This document shows positions 1 through 8,243 of a stretch of DNA of 64,000 nucleotides, in pieces (position 1 is the first letter of the stretch; the number at the start of each line of letters is the position of its first letter). The DNA comes from Flavobacterium aquidurense (lineage in GTDB: Bacteria > Bacteroidota > Bacteroidia > Flavobacteriales > Flavobacteriaceae), in NCBI RefSeq assembly GCF_001404985.1, contig NZ_JRLF01000015.1, positions 372,001 through 436,000 on the forward strand, written 5' to 3'. The translations under genes and the position numbers were made by a program. Under the pieces are notes generated by a model. That model was given only the letters and a program-made list of their open reading frames with translations, was not told the DNA's origin and ran no database searches.

Positions 1-289
1 TGTTAAAAGAAACTCCGCCTCCTTCATAATTATAAACATGTGCATATTTATCAGCAATTAATTGCTCTCCGGGCTGTGTATGTAATTTAATCGCAGTTTG
101 GTTAGCCATAGTTCCTGATGGAAAAAAAAGTCCTGCTTCCATACCAAAAAACTCAGCCACTCTGGTCTCTAATTCGATAACCGTAGGATCTTGCCTGTAT
201 ACATCATCGCCAACATGCGCATTAAACATATACTGCAACATTTCGTATGTAGGTTTGGTAATAGTATCGCTAATTAAATTTATTTCCAT
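1..289 (-). CDS. ltaE: Low-specificity L-threonine aldolase, C-terminus beyond window
   Basis: The minus strand from 289 to the window edge is an uninterrupted frame starting with ATG. The first 96 residues match the N-terminal part of the PLP-dependent threonine aldolase/beta-eliminating lyase family: an early SDTIT-KPT segment, then GDDVYRQDPTV, then FFPSGTMANQ, which contributes to the cofactor site. The family cleaves L-threonine or L-allo-threonine to glycine and acetaldehyde in the cytoplasm. The catalytic lysine lies outside the window. The gene is divergent from prfB. Identification is by motif recognition of a partial protein. Confidence 0.85.
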   Translation of the reverse strand, partial: MEINLISDTITKPTYEMLQYMFNAHVGDDVYRQDPTVIELETRVAEFFGMEAGLFFPSGTMANQTAIKLHTQPGEQLIADKYAHVYNYEGGGVSFN

Positions 290-320
290 ATTCTAAAAAC
301 TATATCTTATTTTTGTACAG

Positions 321-328
321 CAAAATTA
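321..328 (-). promoter_or_regulatory. Putative -7 box upstream of ltaE
   Basis: Read on the minus strand this is TAATTTTG, a match to the Bacteroidetes -7 consensus TAnnTTTG. It lies about 30 nt before the ltaE ATG. No convincing TTTG -33 box is present at 17-19 nt upstream, so the call rests on the -7 box alone. Confidence 0.4.
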
Positions 329-442
329 CGTATTACTGTTTGTTAATTTTTGCAAGTTTCATTAAATTTTAACTTGCGAATTACAATACAACCAAATTAA
401 CGTAATATTTATAAAAATCATATAAAAAACTACTATTAATTT

Positions 443-1541
443 ATGACAACTACCGAACAAATAAAAGGTATTGTGGAGCGCCTTGGTGCGTTGAGGAGGT
501 ATCTTTGACGTTGATGCCAAGCTAATCGAAATTGCCAACGAAGAAGAAAAAACCTTTGCTCCAGACTTTTGGAACAATGCAAAAGAAGCCGAAGTCATTG
601 TAAAAAATCTCCGAAACAAGAAAAAATGGATCGAAGATTATAATAAAGCAATCGAACTTACGGATGAATTACAACTTGCCTATGATTTTTATAAAGAAGG
701 GGAACTTTCTGCAGAAGAATTAGACGGGCATTATAATACAACGCAAACTCATATTGAAAATATTGAGTTCAAAAACATGCTTTCTGACGAAGGAGACAGC
801 TTAAGCGCCGTAGTACAAATTACTGCTGGAGCCGGAGGAACCGAGAGTTGTGATTGGGCAGGAATGCTAATGCGTATGTATATGATGTGGGGAGAAAGTT
901 ATGGCTATAAAATAAAAGAACTAAACTTTCAGGCCGGTGAGGTTGCAGGAATCAAAACTGTTACCCTGGAGTTTGAGGGTGATTATTCTTTTGGTTACTT
1001 AAAAGGAGAAAACGGCGTACATCGCTTAGTTAGAATCTCTCCTTTTGATAGTAATGCAAAACGTCATACTTCATTCGCATCTGTTTATGTTTATCCGCTT
1101 GTTGATGACAGTATCGAAATTGACATCAATCCCGCAGATATCGAAATTACGACTTCTCGTTCCAGTGGAGCCGGAGGACAAAATGTGAATAAGGTTGAAA
1201 CCAAAGTACAATTAGTACACAAGCCAACCGGAATCCAGATCCAGTGTTCTGAAACGCGATCTCAACAAGACAACAGACAACGTGCCATGCAAATGTTACG
1301 TTCGCAATTGTATGAAATCGAGCTGAAAAAACAGCAGGCACAACGCGCAGACATCGAAGCCGGAAAAATGAAAATCGAATGGGGTTCACAAATACGCAAT
1401 TACGTAATGCAGCCTTATAAATTAGTAAAAGATGTTCGTACCGGTTATGAAACAAGCGATGTCGATGGCGTTATGAACGGGAATATTGATCCTTTCCTAA
1501 AAGCATTTTTAATGATGATGGGGCAAAAAGAGGAAGAATAA
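443..1541 (+). CDS. prfB: Peptide chain release factor 2, programmed +1 frameshift
   Basis: This gene encodes RF2, which releases the finished peptide at UGA and UAA codons. Translation starts at ATG 443 and runs 21 codons to an in-frame TGA at 506-508. A +1 shift at CTT-TGA-C moves into the frame that begins GAC at 507 and continues to the TAA at 1539-1541. The joined product is 365 residues, the usual RF2 length. The stop-codon recognition motif SPF lies near residues 199-201 and the catalytic GGQ near residues 244-246. An annotation that ignores the shift would call only a truncated protein from ATG 777. The next gene begins on the base after the stop codon. Confidence 0.97.
494..509 (+). 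promoter_or_regulatory. prfB autoregulatory +1 frameshift site
   Basis: The site reads AGGAGGTATCTTTGAC. An internal Shine-Dalgarno-like AGGAGG (494-499) sits one codon before the slippery CTT (503-505), followed by TGA (506-508) and C. This is the classical arrangement by which low RF2 lets the ribosome pause at UGA and slip +1, so RF2 controls its own synthesis. The AGGAGG is intact although many Bacteroidetes genes show weak Shine-Dalgarno use. Confidence 0.95.
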
Positions 1542-2396
1542 ATGAATAAATATATCAAAGGTTGTTTAGTTTTAATAGGTATTATTATTACTATAATAGC
1601 AATAATAGTTGGTCTGTTTTTTTGGTCATCAAATAGCCGGAGAAAACAAGCCGAAATTGATGGAATCAAATTCTCTAAAGAATGCGATTCATTCAAATTT
1701 ATTACTGAACAACCAGAGATTCAATTCGCAAAATTTAAAAAAAACGAAATCAATATCCTTAAGTTTCAGATTCTCAGAAAAGGAATTTTTATTCATGATA
1801 CATTGATTAAAAACGGTTTTAATAAAGAAGCCAACTCTAGTGAATACAAATCTATTGCTATTCCGTACAAAGAATTTTTAAAAACAGATACAATTGTAGT
1901 CACCACACAAAACAAACTACATTATTACATTTCAGGTTATCATCATTATGCTTACCTGCATTATGGCATGAATGGCTATCTGGGAAGTCATGAATGTAGA
2001 TTTTCTGATTATACTACAATTAATAATGAAGTTTTTGCAAGCCCAGTCCTTTTTAGAGAATATGGCTGGATTAACCCTGAAATATCCAAACATATCCATA
2101 AAATAAGTATCTCTGATAGCATCAAATATTATAGTTTCGCTAAAAAATGCAAAATAAAAATAGAAGATGCTGATCGTATCCTGAAAGAAAAAAGAAAAAA
2201 TCAGGTTTTTAGATCTACCACAATTGATGGAATTGAGGTTGGTCCAAAAAATAATTACTACATATTTGGAGAAGAAACAGAATCAGGAACACTTCCAAAC
2301 GATTTAGTTCCAAGAAATCTTCAACATTACGTTGTTAAAATAAATTGTGAAACGGGAGAATATAAACGCTACAAAAATTATCCTTTTGATGAATAA
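1542..2396 (+). CDS. Membrane-anchored protein of unknown function
   Basis: I do not recognise this 284-residue protein. Residues about 7-30 form one strongly hydrophobic helix, followed by a polar charged region that would lie outside the membrane if the N-terminus is inside. The body contains a His/Tyr-rich stretch (SGYHHYAYLHYG) near residues 130-141. It starts directly after the prfB stop codon with no spacer, so translation may be coupled to prfB, although there is no functional reason to link them. Confidence 0.75.
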   Translation: MNKYIKGCLVLIGIIITIIAIIVGLFFWSSNSRRKQAEIDGIKFSKECDSFKFITEQPEIQFAKFKKNEINILKFQILRKGIFIHDTLIKNGFNKEANSSEYKSIAIPYKEFLKTDTIVVTTQNKLHYYISGYHHYAYLHYGMNGYLGSHECRFSDYTTINNEVFASPVLFREYGWINPEISKHIHKISISDSIKYYSFAKKCKIKIEDADRILKEKRKNQVFRSTTIDGIEVGPKNNYYIFGEETESGTLPNDLVPRNLQHYVVKINCETGEYKRYKNYPFDE

Positions 2397-2510
2397 TTTT
2401 TACTTTTAGAAGTAATGGTAATTACACTTATTACTTTTTCCCTATCAGAAAGAATAGTAACTTTACAAGACAAGCTAATTCAATCTTTTTTAAATTAAAA
2501 AAAAACAGTT

Positions 2511-2957
2511 ATGATAAAGTGGGCAGATATAATTAGATATACAAATAAAGGAAATCCAGTTCCGGATAAAAGAGTAGATAAAACAGCTGAAGAATGGAAA
2601 CAACTTCTAACCCCGGAAGAATTTCAGGTAACACGTTTAAAAGGCACTGAAAGGTCTTTTAGTTCTGAGCTTTGCAGTTTATTCGATCCCGGAATTTATG
2701 AATGCAAATGCTGCGGTACTTTACTTTTTGATGCAAGCGAGAAATTTGAATCAGGAACAGGATGGCCCTCTTTTACACAACCATTAAAAGAAAATGCCAT
2801 TGCTTATCATGCGGATAAATCATACGGAATGATTCGCGTTGAGGTTGTTTGTAATACTTGCGACGCTCATTTAGGACACGTTTTTCCTGATGGTCCTGAA
2901 CCAAGTGGTTTACGCTACTGCATTAATGCAATTTCTCTTTCGAAAATAAAAGAATAA
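2511..2957 (+). CDS. msrB: Peptide-methionine (R)-S-oxide reductase MsrB
   Basis: MsrB reduces the R epimer of methionine sulfoxide in proteins, using thioredoxin. The 148-residue protein carries two CxxC pairs (C65/C68 and C114/C117), which bind structural zinc in this family. It also has the SGTGWPSF substrate-binding segment, the HLGHVFPDGP block and a catalytic cysteine in RYCIN (C137). There is no signal peptide, so it is cytoplasmic. It appears monocistronic and is followed by a strong terminator. Confidence 0.95.
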   Translation: MIKWADIIRYTNKGNPVPDKRVDKTAEEWKQLLTPEEFQVTRLKGTERSFSSELCSLFDPGIYECKCCGTLLFDASEKFESGTGWPSFTQPLKENAIAYHADKSYGMIRVEVVCNTCDAHLGHVFPDGPEPSGLRYCINAISLSKIKE

Positions 2958-2966
2958 TACCAAAAT

Positions 2967-3001
2967 AAGCGATTCCTTTATAAAAGTGAATCGCTTTTTT
3001 A
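2967..3001 (+). terminator. Rho-independent terminator after msrB
   Basis: AAGCGATTC (2967-2975) pairs with GAATCGCTT (2988-2996) around a 12-nt loop and is followed by a T-run on the plus strand. Confidence 0.85.
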
Positions 3002-3024
3002 TTCTAATTTAAATTTTTAGAACA

Positions 3025-3576
3025 ATGCAAATCTATATTGCTTTTTTGCGCGGCATTAATGTTAGCGGACACAAAATCATCAAGATGGAAGCACTAAGAA
3101 CTATTTTAGCAGAACTTCCCATAGAAAACATTAGCACCTATATACAGAGTGGGAATATTATTTTTACTAGTAATCTTACTAATATTTCAGATTTAGAAAA
3201 TCAGATCGCAAATTGTATTGAAAAACATTTTGGTTATCAGGTTTCCGTTTTAATTCTGACTCTCGAAGAACTTCAAAAATGTGTCGAAAAAAATCCATAT
3301 CCAGATCATAATTTAAGCGATCCAACTCAGCCGTATGTTACTTTTTTATCAAAAAAGCCAACAACTACTGATCTTGACAATTTTCAAAAGATTGATTTCC
3401 AAAACGATAAACACATAACAATCAACAAAGTACTATATATTATATATGCTAATCCCGGAGGAAATTCAAAACTCAGTAATACTATAATCGAGAATAAACT
3501 TAATGTTAAAGCAACTACCAGAAACTGGAAAACAATTAACAAATTAATAGATTTAATGTTAATTTTACAATATTAG
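3025..3576 (+). CDS. DUF1697 family protein
   Basis: This 183-residue protein opens with YIAFLRGINVSGH-KIIKME and continues with YIQSGNIIF. These are the hallmark blocks of DUF1697, a widespread cytoplasmic family with no firmly established biochemical role. No membrane segment or signal peptide is visible. It begins 24 nt after the msrB terminator and lies 107 nt before lpxD, so it is probably its own transcription unit. Confidence 0.85.
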   Translation: MQIYIAFLRGINVSGHKIIKMEALRTILAELPIENISTYIQSGNIIFTSNLTNISDLENQIANCIEKHFGYQVSVLILTLEELQKCVEKNPYPDHNLSDPTQPYVTFLSKKPTTTDLDNFQKIDFQNDKHITINKVLYIIYANPGGNSKLSNTIIENKLNVKATTRNWKTINKLIDLMLILQY

Positions 3577-3683
3577 AAGCCTTATTTTAAATACTTTTTA
3601 ACAAACTCAAAAAAAATATTAGGTAATTCAAATCTAATTGATTTTATTTGGCGAAAATTAACCCAATCAATTAAATTCATTCG

Positions 3684-4682
3684 ATGAAATCCTATTCAAT
3701 TCAAGAAATTAACGAAGTTATAAAAGGTGAAATTTATGGCACCACTTCTCAGAGCATTACTGCAACAGAGCAATTAGAAAAAGCTACTACTTCAGAAATT
3801 TCATTTATAGGAAATAAAAAATATGAAAAATTCTGGGAAGGATCAAAAGCTTCGGTTGCAGTTGTTAACGAAGACATTTCAATTGAACCTGGAGAAAACC
3901 GTGCTTTTATAAAGGTGAAAAATGCAGATTTGGCTATGTCCCAAATTTTAGCTCTTTTTGCCCCTCCTACTCCAATATTCAGAAACAACATTCATAAATC
4001 AGCAAACGTTGACGAAACTGCTATTATTGGTGAAGGTGCAAGAATTGGTGCAGGTTGCTATATTGGTCCAAAAGTTGAAATTGGTGCAAACGTAACCATA
4101 TACCCAAACGTTACTATTCTAGACGAATGTACTATTGGTAAAAATACTATCATCTGGTCAGGAGCTGTTGTTCGCGAACGTTGTCATATAGGTAACGATT
4201 GTATCATTCACCCAAACGCAACTATTGGTGCTGATGGTTTTGGTTTTCGACCTTGCAGTGAAAAAGGCTTAGTAAAGATTCCACAAATTGGAAATGTAAT
4301 CATAGGAAACGGAGTCGAAATTGGTGCTAATACATGTGTTGATCGCGGAAAATTCAGTTCAACTATTCTTGGTGACGGATGTAAAATTGATAATTTAGTT
4401 CAGATAGGGCATAATAGTAAATTAGGTAAATTTTGTATTATGGCCGGAAATAGTGGTTTAGCGGGTTCTGTAACACTAGGAAATGGCGTTATCATTGGCG
4501 GAAGTGCTTCTATAAAAGACCATACCACAATTGGCGATGGCGCTATTGTTGGTGCAGGTTCTGGCGTAGTTGGTGATATTCCTGCCGGAAAAACGATGTT
4601 AGGATATCCTGCTGTTGAAGCTCGTGACGCCTTGAAACAATGGGCAATCTTAAAACGAATGGTTTGCGATTCTAAAAAATAA
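3684..4682 (+). CDS. lpxD: UDP-3-O-acylglucosamine N-acyltransferase (LpxD family)
   Basis: LpxD adds the N-linked 3-hydroxyacyl chain to UDP-3-O-acylglucosamine in lipid A synthesis. The 332 residues show the expected layout: an N-terminal uridine-binding region (about 1-100), then a left-handed beta-helix of I/V-G-x-x hexapeptides, including the block IGADGFGFRP and VQIGHN with the catalytic-type histidine, then a C-terminal helix after MLGYPAVEA. The gene stands alone here, without lpxC, fabZ or lpxA beside it, so it may be a second LpxD-like paralogue with a somewhat different acyl preference. That last point is inference. Confidence 0.85.
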   Translation: MKSYSIQEINEVIKGEIYGTTSQSITATEQLEKATTSEISFIGNKKYEKFWEGSKASVAVVNEDISIEPGENRAFIKVKNADLAMSQILALFAPPTPIFRNNIHKSANVDETAIIGEGARIGAGCYIGPKVEIGANVTIYPNVTILDECTIGKNTIIWSGAVVRERCHIGNDCIIHPNATIGADGFGFRPCSEKGLVKIPQIGNVIIGNGVEIGANTCVDRGKFSSTILGDGCKIDNLVQIGHNSKLGKFCIMAGNSGLAGSVTLGNGVIIGGSASIKDHTTIGDGAIVGAGSGVVGDIPAGKTMLGYPAVEARDALKQWAILKRMVCDSKK

Positions 4683-4703
4683 AATACAATCAACAATATT
4701 ATA

Positions 4704-4730
4704 AAACAGAAGCGTGCTTCTGTTTTTTTT
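4704..4730 (+). terminator. Terminator after lpxD
   Basis: CAGAAG and CTTCTG pair around a CGTG loop, extended by flanking A/T pairs, and eight T residues follow. Confidence 0.85.
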
Positions 4731-4900
4731 GTTTCTGACAAAATCAATTAAAATTTAATTTGATCTTTACTACTTGGCGAAGTGAATATTTTTTTATTTA
4801 GAAACCTATTTTAATTCAATATGACTTTATATTTTATTATGTGAATTTCAATTGATTTTGTAAATTAGCCAACACTATTTTGTAAAAACCACAATATATC

Positions 4901-6529
4901 ATGGATTTAAACTTCAATAAAAACGAAGATCACAATAAACTATTACTTTCTGACTTAAAACAAAGATTTGCCAAAGTAAAATTAGGAGGCGGCGAAAAAA
5001 GAATTGAAAAATTACATGCCGAAGGCAAAATGACAGCCCGAGAACGTATCGCTTATTTGCTGGATGAAGGTGCAAAAAGTATTGAGATTGGAGGATTTGT
5101 AGGAGACGGAATGTATGCTGAACATGGCGGTTGCCCATCTGGAGGAGTTGTTATTAAAATAGGATACATAAGAGGCAAACAATGTATTGTTGTTGCCAAT
5201 GATGCTACGGTAAAAGCTGGTGCCTGGTTTCCTATTACCGGAAAGAAAAACCTTCGCGCTCAGGAAATTGCAATGGAAAACAGATTGCCCATTATTTATT
5301 TAGTTGATAGCGCAGGGGTTTATTTACCATTACAAGATGAAATTTTTCCGGATAAAGAACATTTTGGCAGGATCTTTAGAAATAATGCACAAATGAGCAG
5401 TATGGGAATCACCCAAATCGCAGCCGTTATGGGCAGTTGTGTTGCCGGTGGTGCTTATTTACCTATTATGAGCGATGAAGCTCTGATTGTTGATAAAACA
5501 GGAAGTATTTTTCTTGCAGGAAGTTATCTCGTAAAAGCAGCAATTGGCGAAACGATTGATAATGAAACCTTGGGTGGAGCTACAACACATTGTGAAATTT
5601 CAGGTGTGACAGATTATAAGGCTAAAGATGATAAAGATGCTCTAGATAAAATAAAAAATATTGTAGACAAAATTGGTGACTATGATAAGGCAGGATATAA
5701 CAGAATTAAGTCTGAAAAACCGGCCTTAGAACCCAAAGATATCTACGGAATTTTACCTAAAGCCAGAAACGAACAATATGATATGATGGAAATTGTCAAT
5801 CGTTTGGTTGATAATTCTGAGTTTGAAGCTTATAAGGATGGTTATGGGCAAACTATTATTACCGGTTACGCCAGAATTGATGGCTGGGCAGTAGGAATTG
5901 TGGCCAACCAAAGAAAAGTAGTTAAAACCAAAAAAGGCGAAATGCAGTTTGGCGGGGTTATTTATTCTGATAGTGCTGATAAAGCAACCCGATTTATTGC
6001 CAATTGCAACCAGAAAAAAATTCCGTTGGTATTTGTACAGGATGTCACCGGTTTTATGGTAGGATCAAAATCTGAACATGGCGGAATCATAAAAGATGGT
6101 GCTAAAATGGTGAATGCTGTCAGCAATTCGGTTGTTCCTAAATTTACAGTAATAGTAGGAAACTCATATGGAGCAGGAAACTATGCCATGTGCGGAAAAG
6201 CCTATGATCCAAGATTAATTTTTGCCTGGCCAAGTGCAGAACTTGCTGTTATGGGAGGAACTCAGGCTGCAAAAGTTTTAGCACAGATCGAAGCTTCTTC
6301 ACTTAAAGCAAAAGGAGAAATTGTAGATGAAGCAAAAGAAGCTGAATTGTTTAATAAAATAAAAGCACGATACGATGAGCAAACTTCACCTTATTATGCC
6401 GCATCAAGATTATGGACAGATGCTATTATTGATCCTTTAGACACCCGTACCTGGATTTCTATGGGAATTGAAGCTGCTAATCATGCTCCCATTCAAAAAG
6501 CTTTTAATTTAGGTGTAATACAGGTTTAA
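4901..6529 (+). CDS. Acyl-CoA carboxylase, carboxyltransferase (beta) subunit
   Basis: This 542-residue protein is a crotonase-fold biotin-dependent carboxyltransferase that transfers CO2 from biotin to an acyl-CoA. The N-half has KMTARERI-YLLD, the long block around VDSAGVYLPLQ-EIFPD-HFGRIF, and GSCVAGGAYLP. The C-half has FVQDVTGFMVG and GNSYGAGNYAMCG-AYDPR. The LPLQ/FPD/HFGRIF block resembles methylcrotonyl-CoA carboxylase beta more than propionyl-CoA carboxylase beta, pointing to leucine degradation, but substrate cannot be fixed from sequence alone. No biotin carboxylase (alpha) subunit is encoded nearby. Confidence 0.9.
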   Translation: MDLNFNKNEDHNKLLLSDLKQRFAKVKLGGGEKRIEKLHAEGKMTARERIAYLLDEGAKSIEIGGFVGDGMYAEHGGCPSGGVVIKIGYIRGKQCIVVANDATVKAGAWFPITGKKNLRAQEIAMENRLPIIYLVDSAGVYLPLQDEIFPDKEHFGRIFRNNAQMSSMGITQIAAVMGSCVAGGAYLPIMSDEALIVDKTGSIFLAGSYLVKAAIGETIDNETLGGATTHCEISGVTDYKAKDDKDALDKIKNIVDKIGDYDKAGYNRIKSEKPALEPKDIYGILPKARNEQYDMMEIVNRLVDNSEFEAYKDGYGQTIITGYARIDGWAVGIVANQRKVVKTKKGEMQFGGVIYSDSADKATRFIANCNQKKIPLVFVQDVTGFMVGSKSEHGGIIKDGAKMVNAVSNSVVPKFTVIVGNSYGAGNYAMCGKAYDPRLIFAWPSAELAVMGGTQAAKVLAQIEASSLKAKGEIVDEAKEAELFNKIKARYDEQTSPYYAASRLWTDAIIDPLDTRTWISMGIEAANHAPIQKAFNLGVIQV

Positions 6530-6639
6530 GATTTTAAAACACGTTAAATAAATATAAAAAACTTATATTCAGATACTTAAAATTAAATTTATCATTAAAA
6601 TTTACTAACTTTATATGTAATTTTTAATCACGTAGTATC

Positions 6640-7062
6640 ATGGAAAATGTAAAAAGCTTAAATAAATGGGCAAATTCGCACACTTATTTACCTGTAGATT
6701 TAGTACGTATTGTTTTGGGTGTTTTTTTATTTATGAAGGGAGTTTCATTTGTAACAAACGTTCAGTATTTACATGATTTAATCTCTCCAATTGATCAATT
6801 TGGCGGCGGAATGTTTCTTTTACATTACATCGCTCCAGCCCACATGATTGGAGGAATTATGATTGTTTTTGGATTACTCACACGTTGGGCAATTGCTGCT
6901 CAATTACCTATACTATTTGGAGCAATTCTCATCAATTTTATGGGACATATGCACTCTGAAAGTTTAATTTTGGCAATAGTAATCCTATTGGTTTGTGTTT
7001 TCTTTTTATTTTATGGAAGCGGAAAACATTCAGCTGATTATTATTTCAAAATGCAACAATAA
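6640..7062 (+). CDS. DoxX family membrane protein
   Basis: This 140-residue protein has about four hydrophobic segments (near residues 20-37, 56-82, 86-104 and 109-128), consistent with the small DoxX/DoxD-like integral membrane family. The segment VDLVRIVLGVFLFMKG is typical of the first helix. Members have been linked to quinone or thiosulfate metabolism and redox stress in other organisms, but no specific activity can be assigned here. It looks monocistronic. Confidence 0.75.
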   Translation: MENVKSLNKWANSHTYLPVDLVRIVLGVFLFMKGVSFVTNVQYLHDLISPIDQFGGGMFLLHYIAPAHMIGGIMIVFGLLTRWAIAAQLPILFGAILINFMGHMHSESLILAIVILLVCVFFLFYGSGKHSADYYFKMQQ

Positions 7063-7185
7063 CATTTCTTTATCCTCAATAATTCTTACAATGAAATATT
7101 GAGGATAAACAATAACAGTACTTTTAAAAGTTAATTAATTCTTTAAAATTTCTTTAATTGTATTTTATGAGTTAAATTCGCCACC

Positions 7186-7533
7186 ATGAATTGGATTCGT
7201 AAAACTGTTATTTTTGTATCACTTTTGATAATTGCTTTTTTTGCTGTTCAGGCAAACGATTCTGTTATTCAAATAACGGATAGTCAAAAAACGGATACGA
7301 ATTTTTCTATCGATCAAGCTGATTCATTAGCTTTTATCCAACCACAAGCAAGTTATCAATTTGCAGCCAATATCAAAACCAATCCATCTATATTAAGTAA
7401 ATGGTTTGATTCTTTATTAATGGTATTACCTCAGCATAAAGCTGTAAAATCAACCTCAAATTTTGCAAATCAATTTGCAGCACAGAGCAAAAAGGTACTT
7501 CTAATGCTCTATCCTTTCCATTTTTTTTGGTAG
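7186..7533 (+). CDS. Small exported protein of unknown function
   Basis: This 115-residue protein starts with an apparent signal peptide (MNWIRKTVIFVSLLIIAFFAVQA, probable cleavage after residue 23). The rest is short, polar and Ser/Gln/Asn-rich, ending in an aromatic LYPFHFFW tail. I do not recognise the family. The conserved-looking signal peptide and the clear ATG support a real gene. Confidence 0.6.
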   Translation: MNWIRKTVIFVSLLIIAFFAVQANDSVIQITDSQKTDTNFSIDQADSLAFIQPQASYQFAANIKTNPSILSKWFDSLLMVLPQHKAVKSTSNFANQFAAQSKKVLLMLYPFHFFW

Positions 7534-7648
7534 ACAATTTATGATATATTAATGAGGAAAATATCCTTTTCCTAAACAAGACGGCTCATTTTCTATTCTG
7601 GAAATGGCGCCATATTTCATAATAATTTATCAAATTTTAAAAAACACA

Positions 7649-8125
7649 ATGGAAACAAGTGTAACTATAATTGGTATTGTGATCGCAATCATAGTAGCCA
7701 TTCCTGTCTATTTTTCAGCAAGAACAAGCGCTGCAAACAAATCAAAAATCTTAAACATAAAAAAGAAATTCAGTCCAACACATCCAGAGGATTTCGATTT
7801 AACTGAATCTCAGAACAATAAAACGCTTACAATAGATCAAAAAAACCGAAGATTTATTCTAATGAATTTTAATCCAAATCAACAAGAATCTACTTTTTTA
7901 GATTTAAAAAGTGTTTCATCGTGCAAATTAGTTACAACAACAGAAGGACCTTCAGATACCATTGTAAAAATTGATTTTGAATTTCAGGAGAAAGAAACTT
8001 CTAAAAAAATTATAATTCCATTCTATGATTTTGATGATGACCGCATTAAACAGATAAGTGTCTATCAAGATCATCAGTTTGCTAAAAAATGGCTTAAAAT
8101 CATCCAAGATTCTATTTCACGTTAG
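7649..8125 (+). CDS. Single-pass membrane protein of unknown function
   Basis: The ATG at 7649 (METSVTIIG) is preferred over the upstream in-frame ATG at 7604, because the latter only adds a low-complexity extension. The 158-residue product has one N-terminal transmembrane helix (about residues 4-22) followed by a soluble, mixed alpha/beta domain of about 130 residues rich in K, D and F. I do not recognise the family. It is followed directly by a terminator. Confidence 0.65.
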   Translation: METSVTIIGIVIAIIVAIPVYFSARTSAANKSKILNIKKKFSPTHPEDFDLTESQNNKTLTIDQKNRRFILMNFNPNQQESTFLDLKSVSSCKLVTTTEGPSDTIVKIDFEFQEKETSKKIIIPFYDFDDDRIKQISVYQDHQFAKKWLKIIQDSISR

Positions 8126-8140
8126 TTATTTAATTCAGAA

Positions 8141-8169
8141 AAGAGGCTCCTAGTGAGTCTCTTTTTTTT
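8141..8169 (+). terminator. Terminator after the 7649-8125 gene
   Basis: AAGAGGCTC pairs with GAGTCTCTT (one G-T wobble) around a five-base loop, followed by a run of T. It also separates the upstream gene from the hemN promoter. Confidence 0.75.
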
Positions 8170-8178
8170 GGTTAATAC

Positions 8179-8222
8179 ATGATATTTGTCATTTTATATA
8201 CAGTCCGTAAATTCTAATTTTG
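8179..8222 (+). promoter_or_regulatory. FNR-like box and -7 element of hemN
   Basis: ATGATATTTGTCAT (8179-8192) is an inverted repeat of the form ATGATA-N2-TATCAT with one mismatch. TAATTTTG (8215-8222) matches the TAnnTTTG -7 consensus and its last base is exactly 30 nt after the box. If transcription starts about 4 nt later, the box is centred close to -41, the class II activator position. The same box and spacing precede ccoS and ccoI. Confidence 0.7.
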
Positions 8223-8243
8223 AAATAAACAAAATCCGACTTT

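Noticed and set aside
777..1541. Stand-alone 254-residue release factor gene.
   Set aside because: The upstream frame from ATG 443 with the +1 shift gives full-length RF2, and ATG 777 lies inside the protein.
6582..6625. A fourth FNR-like site before the DoxX gene (right arm TATCAT-like, TAATTTTT 30 nt later).
   Set aside because: The left arm ATTAAA lacks the key G and two of six positions, and the -7 box ends in T instead of G. It is probably chance in AT-rich DNA.
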